A stretch of DNA of 64,000 bases. Source: Desulfopila aestuarii DSM 18488 (GTDB taxonomy: Bacteria > Desulfobacterota > Desulfobulbia > Desulfobulbales > Desulfocapsaceae). Positions 45,535 to 55,329 of this stretch are shown here, piece after piece (within the stretch, counting starts at the first letter, position 1; every line of letters begins with the position of its first letter). Where the stretch lies: assembly GCF_900143695.1 (NCBI RefSeq), contig NZ_FRFE01000005.1, positions 62,001 through 126,000 on the forward strand, written 5' to 3'. Under the pieces are notes generated by a model. It was not told the DNA's origin, did no database searches, and worked only from the letters and a program-made list of their open reading frames with translations. Both the position numbers and the translations under genes were made by a program.

Positions 45535-46557
45535 TCAGAACAGGGTCTGCTGACGGACTGTCAGGCCCTCTTCTTTTCTCCCAGCCTCTGTCTTTTCGTC
45601 CTGCAAAGCGTTGAGGTAGAGATAGCGTTCAAGAGAACGCTGGTAATCGCTCCAGCTCATTTCGGTACTGTTCAATTTTCGCCGCAGCTGCTCCAGTACG
45701 TTCATCTTCGAATCAAGCTCGTCAATGTAATTCAGCAGAAAAGCTTCCACAGTCATCGGCACTGTGGGCGAACCATATTCCTGACGGCCATGATGACTTA
45801 AAATAAGATGCTGCAGCTGTTCCAGCAACTCTTCCGGGAAATCGGCAATCTGCGCGGCAACCTTGCCCACCATCTCGCTGCCGATGACCAGATGCCCCTT
45901 CAACCGCCCCCGGGCAGTATAGTCAATGAGGCCATTTTCCATGTAGAGTTCTTCAATCTTACCCAGATCGTGCAACAGCGCCCCGGCGATCAACAGCGAA
46001 CGGTCCACACCTTCATAATGGCCGGACAGCATATCAGCAACCCGCGCCATGGACAGGGTATGCTCAAGCAGACCACCAACATAGGCATGATGAATACCCT
46101 TGGCGGCAGGAGCGTCTTGAAAGCGATCCCAAATTTCGCCCTTTTTAAAAAATCGGCCAAGGAGTTTTCTGATAAACGGGTTGGTGACCGTGCTGATTAT
46201 TTTCTGCAGTTCTGCGGCCATTTCGGTACGGCTGTGAATAGTGGCCGGCAGAAAATCTGCCATATCTGTCTCTTCTTTTGCAACCGGGGTCACCTCGTCC
46301 ACCTTTAACTGCAATTTCTCCCGGTAGGACTGGACCATGCCTTTCACCCGAATACATTCGCCCGGTTGACAGAGCTCCTGGAACCGTTCGGCATTATCCC
46401 AGACAGGTCCGGTGAGCTCCCCGCTTTTATCCATGACAGTGAGAATAAGATACGGTTTTCCCGCCCTGGTCTCGGCGAGACGCGCCGACTTGACCAGAAA
46501 AAGCTCATCGATCCGATCACCTTCCTGCAGCGTCTCTATGAATATGGTTTTTGCCAT
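45535..46557 (-). CDS. OB-fold / HD domain nuclease (YhaM family)
   Basis: 340 residues from the ATG at 46557. An N-terminal OB-fold nucleic-acid-binding domain (about 15-95) is followed by an HD domain with HHAYVGGLLEHTLSMARVAD and ALLHDLGKIEELY plus a later SHHGRQEYGSP, all canonical metal ligands. YhaM proteins are 3'-5' exoribonucleases in Gram-positive bacteria; related proteins are frequent in Desulfobacterota. It lies 16 nt after ychF and before holB on the same strand. Confidence 0.88.
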   Translation of the reverse strand: MAKTIFIETLQEGDRIDELFLVKSARLAETRAGKPYLILTVMDKSGELTGPVWDNAERFQELCQPGECIRVKGMVQSYREKLQLKVDEVTPVAKEETDMADFLPATIHSRTEMAAELQKIISTVTNPFIRKLLGRFFKKGEIWDRFQDAPAAKGIHHAYVGGLLEHTLSMARVADMLSGHYEGVDRSLLIAGALLHDLGKIEELYMENGLIDYTARGRLKGHLVIGSEMVGKVAAQIADFPEELLEQLQHLILSHHGRQEYGSPTVPMTVEAFLLNYIDELDSKMNVLEQLRRKLNSTEMSWSDYQRSLERYLYLNALQDEKTEAGRKEEGLTVRQQTLF

Positions 46558-46573
46558 AACCCTTGGTTCAATT

Positions 46574-47671
46574 CTAGACGTTGAATCGAAAATGCATGCA
46601 GTCACCATCGGCAACGACATACTCTTTTCCTTCCACCCGCATCAGCCCTTTTTCCTTGGCGCCGTTTTCACCTTTGCAATTAACGAAGTGATCATAAGCG
46701 ATAACCTCGGCGCGGATAAACCCGTGCTCAAAATCGGTGTGAATCCGGCCTGCCGCCTGAGGGGCTCTCGACCCGACAGGAACAGTCCAGGCTCGTGTTT
46801 CTTTTTCCCCGACAGTAAAGAAGGTCTGCAATCCGAGAAGATCGTAACCCGCCTTGATCAGCCGATTCAGACCAGGCTCCGTCATACCGATATCCTGCAA
46901 AAATTCCTGCTGCTCCTCAGGCGACAACCGACTCAGTTCCTGCTCGATAGAACCGGCAATAACTACCACCGACGCACCCTCATCTCTGGCCGCCTGTTCC
47001 AACCGACGCACAAAATCATTGCCTTCCACCACGTCGTCTTCGGTCACATTGGCCACATAGAGCACCGGTTTGGCGGTCAGCAGCGACAGTTCTTTCATCA
47101 GTCGCTCCTCCGCTTCCCCCTGCAGCACCATTTTTCTGGCTGGTTGCCCGGAATCGAGTAGCGCCTGCAGCCGTTCCAGGAATTCAGCCTGGGCCTTTAA
47201 CCCCTTATCGCCGGACTTTGCCATGGACTGGGCTTTCTTGAGTCGCTTATCAACACTATCAAGATCGGCCATGATCAGCTCCATGGTGATCACCTCCCGA
47301 TCCCGGTTCGGGTCAACTGAGCCTTCAACGTGGACGATATTGTCATCCTCAAAACAGCGGATGACATGAACAATGGCTTCAACCTGCCGGATATGCCCGA
47401 GAAACTGGTTACCAAGGCCTTCGCCCTTGCTCGCCCCCTTGACCAGACCGGCGATATCGACAAACTCCATCTGGGTATTGATTTTCTTTCTTGTCTTGGC
47501 AATATCGGCCAAGACATCCAGACGTCCGTCCGGCACAGGTACCACCCCGACATTTGGTTCAATGGTACAGAAAGGATAATTCTCGGCATCAATGCCGGCA
47601 GCCGTCAACGCATTAAAAATCGTCGATTTGCCGACATTAGGCAAACCGACGATACCACAACGAAACCCCAT
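46574..47671 (-). CDS. ychF: redox-regulated ATPase YchF (Obg family)
   Basis: 365 residues. Universally conserved P-loop protein that prefers ATP to GTP and binds the ribosome. It has GIVGLPNVGKSTIFNALT (G1), the switch region with the PNVGVVPVPD motif, DIAGLVKGASKGEGLGNQFL (G3), NVTEDD in place of NKxD and a C-terminal TGS domain ending HFRFNV. Its start region faces the divergent deaminase gene. Confidence 0.96.
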   Translation of the reverse strand: MGFRCGIVGLPNVGKSTIFNALTAAGIDAENYPFCTIEPNVGVVPVPDGRLDVLADIAKTRKKINTQMEFVDIAGLVKGASKGEGLGNQFLGHIRQVEAIVHVIRCFEDDNIVHVEGSVDPNRDREVITMELIMADLDSVDKRLKKAQSMAKSGDKGLKAQAEFLERLQALLDSGQPARKMVLQGEAEERLMKELSLLTAKPVLYVANVTEDDVVEGNDFVRRLEQAARDEGASVVVIAGSIEQELSRLSPEEQQEFLQDIGMTEPGLNRLIKAGYDLLGLQTFFTVGEKETRAWTVPVGSRAPQAAGRIHTDFEHGFIRAEVIAYDHFVNCKGENGAKEKGLMRVEGKEYVVADGDCMHFRFNV

Positions 47672-48025
47672 TACAGCAACTCCTTACACAGCTATCAGCT
47701 CAGGCGCTTTGCGCCTGTCGTTGTACCGTTTTACATTTTAAAGAATGCCAGGTGACAGCTTTTAATCAGGATCGTTTATCGATCCTGCCACTGCCATTGG
47801 CGACATTTGCAGCTTTTTCAGACATGGACTGCAAAACAGGGTATGATACACGGAATATCGAGAAAGTGCCCACATTTTGATACGATCGTCATCAGGAAGA
47901 CAAAGTGCAGATGTTGCTCCCAAAATCGGCAGGTTGCCTGAAAGGCGACAAGTCAGGTATCCTGGACGTACCATGAGTATTTAACAATAGAACGCTGCCA
48001 AACCATAACAATCGCACATGCACTT
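47672..48025. other. intergenic region between divergent ychF and the deaminase
   Basis: 354 bases with no gene seen. An inverted repeat CAGGATCG-N5-CGATCCTG lies at 47767-47787. No promoter on either strand is good enough to name. Confidence 0.45.
47767..47787. repeat. 8-bp inverted repeat in the ychF-deaminase region
   Basis: CAGGATCG and CGATCCTG separated by TTTAT. It could be an operator or a small hairpin; no T tract of note follows on the plus strand. Confidence 0.4.
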
Positions 48026-49321
48026 ATGAACACCCTCTTTACCCACTGCACCCTTTTTCCCGGGACCGATTCATCGCTTATCAACGATGCATTCCTTGCT
48101 GTTTCCGGCAATCTCATCACCCACCTTGGTGAAATGAACGATGTCCCGGAGTTTGGTAACGCCCGAATAATCGACTGCAGGGGCAAGTTGCTCATGCCTG
48201 GATTGATCAACGGCCATAATCACTGCGCCATGACGCTGTTTCGCGGATTGGCGGATGACCTCGCCCTATCGGATTGGCTTCACCACCATATCTTCCCGGC
48301 AGAAAAAAAGCATGTCAGCAAAGAGATGGTCTACTGGTGCTCACGCCTGGCCGCAGCCGAGATGCTCCTCTCCGGCACGACCTGCGTGGCGGACGGCTAT
48401 TTCTTTTCCGGTGAAGCAGCAAAGGCGTTGCGAGATTGCGGCATGCGGGCAGTCGTTGGCCACGGCATTGTGGACTTTCCCGCACCAAGCGTTTCGGATC
48501 CTGCAAAAAACATCGAGGCAGTAGCATCCTTTCTCGACGAGTGGCAGGGCGCAGACCCGCTTATCACCCCCGCCGTTTTCGCCCACGCTCCGTATACCTG
48601 CTCGCCGAAAACGCTCATCAGGGCCAAGGAACTGGCCGACCGGCGAGGTGTGCGGTTCTTCACCCATCTGGCGGAGAGCCAGCGGGAAGCGGAGATGATC
48701 ATCGACCTGCAGGCCCAAACTCCGCTCGGACATCTGGAACATCTTGGAATATTAAACAACAATGCCATCCTGATCCACACGGTCTGGCTGCACGATCAGG
48801 ATCTTGACCTGCTTGCCACCACTGGCGCCCATGTTGTCACCTGCCCGCAGTCAAACATGAAGCTCGCTTCGGGTGTTGCCCGCGTCCCGGATATGCTGAA
48901 ACGAAACATCACCGTCGGCCTCGGCACCGACGGCTGCGCTTCCAATAACAGTCTCGACATGTTTCGGGAGATGGATATGCTGGCAAAACTCCACAAACTC
49001 AGCTATCTCGAGGCCACCACCCTGCCAGCACAGACCGCCTTTGGTACCGCCACCAGCGCCAACGCCAAACTGCTTGGCCTGCCTGATATCGGCACACTCA
49101 AAGTCGGCATGAAAGCCGATCTGGTCGTGCTCGATCTCCAGAAACCCCATCTCACTCCGTTCTACAATCCGGATCTCCTGGTCTATGCAGCCAGTGGTCG
49201 CGATGTGGAGAGCGTCATGGTCAATGGCAGAATGGTCGTTGAGAAGAGGAAGGTCCTCTCGTTTGATCTTCAGGAAACCATGACAAAAATAGAAGAGATA
49301 GCAGGCACACTGAAGGCCTGA
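48026..49321 (+). CDS. 5'-methylthioadenosine/S-adenosylhomocysteine deaminase-family amidohydrolase
   Basis: 431 residues. Metal-dependent amidohydrolase: metal-binding HNH-type NGHNHCAMTLFRG (about 63-75), FAHAPYTCSP, FFTHLAESQREAE, the SNMKLASG segment and GLGTDGCASNN, typical of the MtaD/TrzA/AtzB group. The pattern fits MTA/SAH deaminases that form S-inosylhomocysteine or methylthioinosine. With metK and ahcY in the same window it could recycle SAM by-products, but adenosine and other substrates are known in the family. Confidence 0.9.
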   Translation: MNTLFTHCTLFPGTDSSLINDAFLAVSGNLITHLGEMNDVPEFGNARIIDCRGKLLMPGLINGHNHCAMTLFRGLADDLALSDWLHHHIFPAEKKHVSKEMVYWCSRLAAAEMLLSGTTCVADGYFFSGEAAKALRDCGMRAVVGHGIVDFPAPSVSDPAKNIEAVASFLDEWQGADPLITPAVFAHAPYTCSPKTLIRAKELADRRGVRFFTHLAESQREAEMIIDLQAQTPLGHLEHLGILNNNAILIHTVWLHDQDLDLLATTGAHVVTCPQSNMKLASGVARVPDMLKRNITVGLGTDGCASNNSLDMFREMDMLAKLHKLSYLEATTLPAQTAFGTATSANAKLLGLPDIGTLKVGMKADLVVLDLQKPHLTPFYNPDLLVYAASGRDVESVMVNGRMVVEKRKVLSFDLQETMTKIEEIAGTLKA

Positions 49322-49380
49322 ATGCCGGAGCCCGTGACTGCCGATGTGACGAAGACATCAGGATGAACAATAGCCTCATG

Positions 49381-49422
49381 CCTGCGGCCTGGCCAGTTGT
49401 ACACAAAGAGCCATGCCGCAGG
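49381..49422. repeat. 8-bp inverted repeat between convergent genes
   Basis: CCTGCGGC (49381-49388) and GCCGCAGG (49415-49422), with additional inner GGC/GCC pairing. On the plus strand an A tract, not T, follows, so it is not a typical terminator, but it lies where one would be expected. Confidence 0.4.
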
Positions 49423-49435
49423 AAAAAAATGAATT

Positions 49436-50443
49436 TTACAACAAAATCCCCGGATCGACCGCCGCAACCGACTCGGTGCCTGTCAGCACCATGCACTGGG
49501 TCAGCTCTACCATTATTTTATCGAGATAAAGCTCAACGCCCTCTTTGAGACCACCGACCGCCGCCATGGAAAAGGGGCGTCCAATCATCACCGCATCGGC
49601 ACCCAGCGCCAGCAGCTTCAGGACATCCCCGCCGGAACGTACACCGCCATCGGCGAGAATCGCCATCTTGCCCTTAACCGCACTTGCGATCTTCGGCAGA
49701 ACTTCAGCCGCGCCTGGAGCAAAGTCAAGCACCCGCCCGCCATGGTTTGAAACCACGATGGCATCGACACCCGCCTCAGCTGCCAGGAGCGCATCCTCGA
49801 CTGTCATCACGCCCTTCAAAATGAATTTGCCGGAGACCGCCGCCCGGATCTTTTTCAGCTCGGCGACGCTTTTTGGAGAAACAGGCCGTCCCATTTTGCG
49901 AAGCGTAACAAGACCTGCGGCGTCGATGTCCATGCCGATGATATCCGCGCCCGTCGCCTGGGCCTTTTCCAGTTTGTCAAAGAGCTCCTGATCTTCCCAC
50001 GGTTTGACAAAAGGGATTCCCAAACCGCCAGCAGCACGAATAGCGTCAAAGCCGGACTGGTGGATAAAGTCGGGCACACCGTCACCGGTACAACCGAGCG
50101 TCCCTTTGGCAAGACAGCCATGAACGATCGAATGGATATACTCCTCTTCGCTCACCTTACCGCCCATATTGAAAGACACCCCACCAATAGGAGCTGCCAG
50201 TACCGGCATGGAGAGGGTCTTGCCGAGCAGCGTCGTGGCGGTGTCCGGCTCTTTGACCTCATGAACCAGCCGCATATTAAACCGGCGTGCACCAAGCGCC
50301 TCCAGATTTGCCTTAAAAGCCGAAGCGGTGCCAAGTCCACCCATTCCCGGCACCTCACCGGCACAGGCCCGGCCATCGCAGACCGGGCAAACCCGGCAGT
50401 AACCCTTCATCAGTTTTCTGGCGTTGTCCAAAACATCTTTCAT
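49436..50443 (-). CDS. FMN-dependent alpha-hydroxy-acid oxidising protein
   Basis: 335 residues. FMN TIM-barrel with APIGGVSFNMGG, IGMDIDAAG, FILKGVMTVEDALLA, the catalytic His in VVSNHGGRVLDF, and LADGGVRSGGDVLKLLALGA for the FMN phosphate. It resembles L-lactate oxidase/dehydrogenase or isopentenyl-diphosphate isomerase type 2 relatives. The N-terminus is unusual in carrying CRVCPVCDGRAC, four Cys in short spacing that could bind Fe-S or Zn. Substrate unknown; lactate or glycolate are candidates. Confidence 0.85.
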   Translation of the reverse strand: MKDVLDNARKLMKGYCRVCPVCDGRACAGEVPGMGGLGTASAFKANLEALGARRFNMRLVHEVKEPDTATTLLGKTLSMPVLAAPIGGVSFNMGGKVSEEEYIHSIVHGCLAKGTLGCTGDGVPDFIHQSGFDAIRAAGGLGIPFVKPWEDQELFDKLEKAQATGADIIGMDIDAAGLVTLRKMGRPVSPKSVAELKKIRAAVSGKFILKGVMTVEDALLAAEAGVDAIVVSNHGGRVLDFAPGAAEVLPKIASAVKGKMAILADGGVRSGGDVLKLLALGADAVMIGRPFSMAAVGGLKEGVELYLDKIMVELTQCMVLTGTESVAAVDPGILL

Positions 50444-50745
50444 CCCTTCCTCCTCGCATAATGCACTTCATCATTGTTGATCAGGATAAGCCGGCACCTG
50501 TCCGGGATTTCCTCTCTTTTGTATTTTTCTCACTGCCACAATTACCGCTCGATCGCAGCTACGTCAAGTCGCCGGCACAGCAATGGAGACTATTTCATCT
50601 TCTCTGACTCCTGCAATCAGGAAAGAACTTGCCAGGCAGAAACTGCCGAGTTACCTTCATGGCTCCCGCACCGCCATAGGCTAACTGCACACGCATGACA
50701 TCTTGTCACCATTTCGTCACCTTATACGAACATACAGGGCACCAG
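50444..50745. other. intergenic region between divergent FMN enzyme and ilvA
   Basis: 302 bases without a gene. The ilvA frame is open back to 50695 but those residues are not conserved. No T-box, attenuator or clear promoter was recognised. Confidence 0.45.
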
Positions 50746-52254
50746 ATGCGAAAAATCATCCGTCAGATTCTCACCTCCCGTGTATATGAAGCTGCTATCG
50801 AGACGCCTCTTGAGGAAGCGGTGGTACTCTCCACCCGACTAAACAACACCATCCTCTTGAAACGGGAGGACCAGCAACCGGTATTCTCTTTCAAACTTCG
50901 AGGAGCCTATAACAAAATCGCTAATTTAAGCGACAAGGAGAAGAATTGCGGCGTGATCGCCGCATCCGCCGGCAACCATGCACAAGGGGTGGCCTTTGCC
51001 GCAAGAAAGCTTGGCATTGCAGCCCTTATCGTCATGCCGGTCACCACTCCAGCCATCAAAGTAGAGGCGGTTCGACGGATGGGTGCCCAAACTGTGCTCT
51101 ACGGCACCAATTACTCGGAAGCTGCAGAACATGTTACAACGCTTATCCGGGAAACGGGTATGACCTTTATCCATCCCTTTGACGACGAACTTGTCATTGC
51201 TGGCCAGGGTACGGTGGCAGATGAGATTTTACGCCAGAATCCCGGCAGGCTTGATGCGGTCTTTGTGCCGGTCGGTGGCGGTGGGCTGATCAGCGGCATG
51301 GCCGCCTATATCAAGATGCTGCGGCCGGAAGTGCGGGTTATCGGGGTTGAGCCCGAAGATAGCGACGCCATGTACCAATCGCTTGCCGCCGGCGAGCCGA
51401 TAACTCTCCCCTCCGTGGGGATTTTCGCCGATGGCGTAGCGGTTCGACAGGTGGGCCAGAAGACGTTTGCCCTCTGCAGGGAATTTGTTGATGAGATCAT
51501 CCGAATCAACACAGATGAACTCTGCGGAGGCATCAAAGCCATCTACCAGGCCACCCGCTCGATTGTCGAACCAGCTGGAGCACTTGGCATCACAGGCTTG
51601 CTGAAATATATCCGAGAAACCGGCTGCCAAGGGAAAACCCTCGTTGCCGTCAATTCCGGTGCCAACATGAACTTCGAGCGGCTCCGCTATGTGGCCGAGA
51701 GGACCATGATCGGCGATCAGCAGGAAGCACTCTTTGCGGTCACAATCCCGGAAACTCCCGGCAGCCTCAAACGGTTTTGCCGCGATCTGGTAGGTGAGCG
51801 AAACATAACCGAGTTCAACTACCGGCTGGATGATCGCAGCAAGGCCCACATTTTTGTCGGAATTTCAATTACCAGCAAGAAGGAGCGGGAGATCTTCAGC
51901 AAGGAGCTGACAACAGCAGGCTACAACAACCTCGACATCACCGACAACGAACTGGCCAAGACCCATATCCGTTATATGGTTGGGGGGCGCTCAAAAGAGG
52001 TGGTCAACGAACGGATCTTTCGATTCTGGTTCCCGGAGACCCCCGGTGCGCTTGTACGTTTTCTCGATGCCACCCACGGTCAACGCAATATTTCGCTTTT
52101 TCACTATCGACTGCAAGGTGGGGATTTCGGTAGGGTACTAGTCGGGCTGGAGTTTCCTGAAGGGGATGATCCGGCCCTCTACGAGCGGCTGGACAAGCTG
52201 GGTTACACCTATTTTGAGGAGACGGACAACCCGGCCTACAGGTTGTTCCTCTGA
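50746..52254 (+). CDS. ilvA: threonine ammonia-lyase, biosynthetic
   Basis: 502 residues. PLP enzyme making 2-oxobutyrate from threonine for isoleucine synthesis. The catalytic domain has KREDQQPVFSFKLRGAYNKI (PLP Lys), AASAGNHAQGVAFAARKLG, and the PVGGGGLISGMA loop. Two ACT-like regulatory domains at the C-terminus (from about residue 325 and 420; both begin with an F/W-x-x-P-E-x-PG pattern) indicate the isoleucine-inhibited form. The ATG at 50746 is preferred by family alignment. It converges on the histidine kinase gene. Confidence 0.96.
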   Translation: MRKIIRQILTSRVYEAAIETPLEEAVVLSTRLNNTILLKREDQQPVFSFKLRGAYNKIANLSDKEKNCGVIAASAGNHAQGVAFAARKLGIAALIVMPVTTPAIKVEAVRRMGAQTVLYGTNYSEAAEHVTTLIRETGMTFIHPFDDELVIAGQGTVADEILRQNPGRLDAVFVPVGGGGLISGMAAYIKMLRPEVRVIGVEPEDSDAMYQSLAAGEPITLPSVGIFADGVAVRQVGQKTFALCREFVDEIIRINTDELCGGIKAIYQATRSIVEPAGALGITGLLKYIRETGCQGKTLVAVNSGANMNFERLRYVAERTMIGDQQEALFAVTIPETPGSLKRFCRDLVGERNITEFNYRLDDRSKAHIFVGISITSKKEREIFSKELTTAGYNNLDITDNELAKTHIRYMVGGRSKEVVNERIFRFWFPETPGALVRFLDATHGQRNISLFHYRLQGGDFGRVLVGLEFPEGDDPALYERLDKLGYTYFEETDNPAYRLFL

Positions 52255-52287
52255 TTACCTGCTTTGCTTTTAAGCTACTTTGAATAC

Positions 52288-55200
52288 TTACTGCCCGAGC
52301 TGATCTCTGATTGCCGCCACCAGAACCGGACAATGGGCCCGCGCCTTCGTCAAAAGCACTGACAACTGATCAAGATTATTGTCTGTTGCCGCCTGATGCA
52401 TCACCTTCATCAGCTCAAAGAGCTGTTCTGCCTGGACATTCCCGGAACTGCCCTTTAACCGGTGCACAAGACGGGAGACCTCCTCCAATTCGCCAGCGGC
52501 AAGGGCGGCACCGATTTCATCAATCTGGTGCTCCACCTCATTCTGGAAATATTCGGCAATCCTGCGGCTGTTTTTTTCATCACCCAGAAGACGCTTCGTC
52601 AGTCGTTCAAGGTCAAAGACGACGTGATTGTCGTTTCGTTTGGCTATTTCTCCCCCATTAACTGGTTCCCAATCCCCGATGTTGGCTGCAACCTGCGCGC
52701 CGGCTTCAGGCAAAAGCCATCTCTCAAGAGTTGCCGCCAGCGTCTCAGGCTGCATCGGTTTTGTTATGACATCGCTCATCCCTGCCTCCAGACACCGCTC
52801 CCGATCACCGGTCATGGCATGAGCCGTGAGGGCAATAATAGGCAACGCGCCCCCCTTATCTTCCGTCTGCAGAGCACGTATTCTACGGGTCGCTTCGAGG
52901 CCGTCCATCACCGGCATGGAGATATCCATAAATACGATATTATACGAGAACCGACGCAGGTTTTGAACCGCTTCAAGGCCATTGCTCACCGCATCAATAT
53001 GCACACAACCAAGACGCTTCAACATACCAACCACCACCTGTTGATTGATGATGTTATCCTCAACCACCAGAACCCTGGCCCTGCCCGCCCAAGTGTTGCT
53101 ATAACCCCAGACCTGGCGGGCTTCACCGATAATGCAACGCTGGAGGTCCTCCAGTTCTCCGCCACGTAAGAGACAGAGAGCACCTTTTTTCAGGCTCGTA
53201 TACCGGATCGGCCTGGCAAGATAGACGAGATTTTTTCCCGCCGGCTGAATGGCCAGCCGATGAATCTCAGCACCACTGTGCAAGACAATCCGACAGCACG
53301 ATACAGGCACAGGCCCGCTGCCACCCACAGGGTCGCTAAAACGCTCGTCCATCACAATCAACTGGTGCTGGACATTTCTCGTCCTACCCGAATCCAGCAG
53401 GTGGCGGAAACCAGCCATATCCTCCGCCTCCTCGACTACGGCTCCCCAGGCCCGAAACTGGCGACTGAGATACGAGCGGCTTACATGGTCGCGTTCGGCA
53501 ACCAGGACCGGAACATGAGAAAATGCTTTCGCAATCTCCAGCTCTGCAGTCTCATTCCGGCACGGGAGAAGGCCCAGACGAAACCAGAACTCAGCACCTT
53601 CTCCGGGTGCTGAAATCACCCCGATCTCGCCATCCATCAATTCGACCAGCTGTCGGGAAATAGCAAGGCCAAGCCCGGTACCCTCCACCGCACGGGTAAG
53701 TGAGCTGTCCACCTGAGTAAAACTTTCAAAAAGGATCTTTTGTTTGTCAAGAGGGATGCCGGGCCCGGTATCCTTGACGGAAAAACGTAAGTACTGCTCA
53801 TCAGCGTCACCCTCCAGGGCTACGGTAATTCGAATCGAGCCCCTGGTGGTAAATTTCACCGCGTTGACGGCCAGATTGAGAAGCACCTGCCGTAGCCGCA
53901 CCGGATCACCCCGCACCAGGTCTGGCACCTCGGGTTCGGCCAGGCAGGTAAAGAGCACCGTGCTTGGATCGATCCGGGTTTCCATCAGGTCTATCACATC
54001 GTCGAGCAGCGCACGGAGATCAAATTCCACAATCTCCAGACGAATCCGACCTGCCTCAATCTTTGAAAAATCAAGGATGTCGTTGATGATTTTCAGAAGT
54101 GATTCACTGCTCTGCCGGATAGCACCCACATAATGGCGCTGGTTGGAATCAAGGCTGGTGTCCATGAGCAGGGTGGTCATTCCCAACACCCCGTTCATAG
54201 GCGTCCTGATCTCATGGCTCATGTTGGCCAGAAATTCGCTCTTGGTCCGGTTTGCTTTCTCAGCCGCCGTTTTTTCGATATCAAGCTGCCTGGCAGTTTT
54301 CTGGGCGGTGATGTCGACGATTGCGCCCTCAAAGCAAATCGGTCTGCCTTCATCATCAAATACGCAGCGGGCAGTGACAGAGCCCCAGATGGGCTTGGCA
54401 TCCTTTCGGAGCAGCTCGACCTCATAACCGATAATGGAGCCCATCTCGGTCATAATTCTGGCAAACCGGGCAAACTCCTCCTGATAGAGAATCGACTGCA
54501 TCCCGCCATTGTTGCTCATCCCGATCAATACATCGACGCTGTCATAGCCAAGCATACCGGCCATGGCAGGGTTGGCACTGAGAATGCGGCCGTCAGGGGT
54601 TATCTGGAACAACCCTTCCACCGACTGCTCGTATAATAGCCTGTATTTTCGTTCTGATTGTTCCAGCTGCTCATAAACAAAGGCATTTTCCACTGCCACC
54701 CCGATCTGCTGTGCCAGTGTCTGCATGATCTGCAGATCAACTCTGGTGAGACGAGAACGACGCAGGGTCGTCTCTGCCATGTTGCCAGCCAGGAGAATAT
54801 GGGGCCGTTCACTCTCCTGACGAAAGGTAAAGGAAGCCGCGATGAAAAAGCGTACTTCAAGGTCGTCTTCGTAAGAGTAATTTACGGACTCCCGATTCTC
54901 TCCGTTAACCAGCAATTCGCCATGTTGTTCGATTAATTGAAAAAGGGTGGAAGAAAGCTGGCGCTTTTCAATGGCGGAGGAAGTATAGCCGTGGTGCGCC
55001 ACCACACCATAACTCTCCTCTGAACGACGGACGATGATCGCTTTGTCAAAACCGATCTCCACCAGAGAGCGGACTACGACCTGATAGATCTCACGGTGAC
55101 TTTTAGCGGTGAGAATACGTTTATTGAGGTTCTGGAAAAACTGCAGACTGCGGACCCGCTTGTTCAATTCGATCCGGGTTTCCACCAGCTCGGCTTCCTG

Positions 55201-55329
55201 GCGAATGATGGTCGCGGTCAGGTTGTTGATTTCTTCCTCGTAGACCTCAGCCTCGGCAAACAGCGCCGGGGGCTGCTCCTGTCTCACGTAGGTGTCAATC
55301 CCTGGTTTTGAGACACGATCCCCCATCAT
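52288..55329 (-). CDS. hybrid sensor histidine kinase with GAF, PAS, receiver and HPt domains
   Basis: 1013 residues, no membrane helix seen. Order: N-terminal coiled coil (about 25-75), GAF-like domain (to about 220), PAS domain (about 225-345; LLYEQSVEGLFQITPDGRI), HisKA with ANMSHEIRTPMNG (His near 372), HATPase_c with KDTGPGIPLDKQ and GTGLGLAISRQL, a degenerate receiver-like segment (about 620-740) without a clear phosphorylatable Asp, a true receiver (LVVEDNIINQQVV; Asp near 801 in FMDISMPVMDG), and an HPt domain (VHRLKGSSGN, His near 953). Its start overlaps the FIST gene stop by 4 nt, so FIST is probably its sensor partner. Confidence 0.9.
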   Translation of the reverse strand: MMGDRVSKPGIDTYVRQEQPPALFAEAEVYEEEINNLTATIIRQEAELVETRIELNKRVRSLQFFQNLNKRILTAKSHREIYQVVVRSLVEIGFDKAIIVRRSEESYGVVAHHGYTSSAIEKRQLSSTLFQLIEQHGELLVNGENRESVNYSYEDDLEVRFFIAASFTFRQESERPHILLAGNMAETTLRRSRLTRVDLQIMQTLAQQIGVAVENAFVYEQLEQSERKYRLLYEQSVEGLFQITPDGRILSANPAMAGMLGYDSVDVLIGMSNNGGMQSILYQEEFARFARIMTEMGSIIGYEVELLRKDAKPIWGSVTARCVFDDEGRPICFEGAIVDITAQKTARQLDIEKTAAEKANRTKSEFLANMSHEIRTPMNGVLGMTTLLMDTSLDSNQRHYVGAIRQSSESLLKIINDILDFSKIEAGRIRLEIVEFDLRALLDDVIDLMETRIDPSTVLFTCLAEPEVPDLVRGDPVRLRQVLLNLAVNAVKFTTRGSIRITVALEGDADEQYLRFSVKDTGPGIPLDKQKILFESFTQVDSSLTRAVEGTGLGLAISRQLVELMDGEIGVISAPGEGAEFWFRLGLLPCRNETAELEIAKAFSHVPVLVAERDHVSRSYLSRQFRAWGAVVEEAEDMAGFRHLLDSGRTRNVQHQLIVMDERFSDPVGGSGPVPVSCCRIVLHSGAEIHRLAIQPAGKNLVYLARPIRYTSLKKGALCLLRGGELEDLQRCIIGEARQVWGYSNTWAGRARVLVVEDNIINQQVVVGMLKRLGCVHIDAVSNGLEAVQNLRRFSYNIVFMDISMPVMDGLEATRRIRALQTEDKGGALPIIALTAHAMTGDRERCLEAGMSDVITKPMQPETLAATLERWLLPEAGAQVAANIGDWEPVNGGEIAKRNDNHVVFDLERLTKRLLGDEKNSRRIAEYFQNEVEHQIDEIGAALAAGELEEVSRLVHRLKGSSGNVQAEQLFELMKVMHQAATDNNLDQLSVLLTKARAHCPVLVAAIRDQLGQ

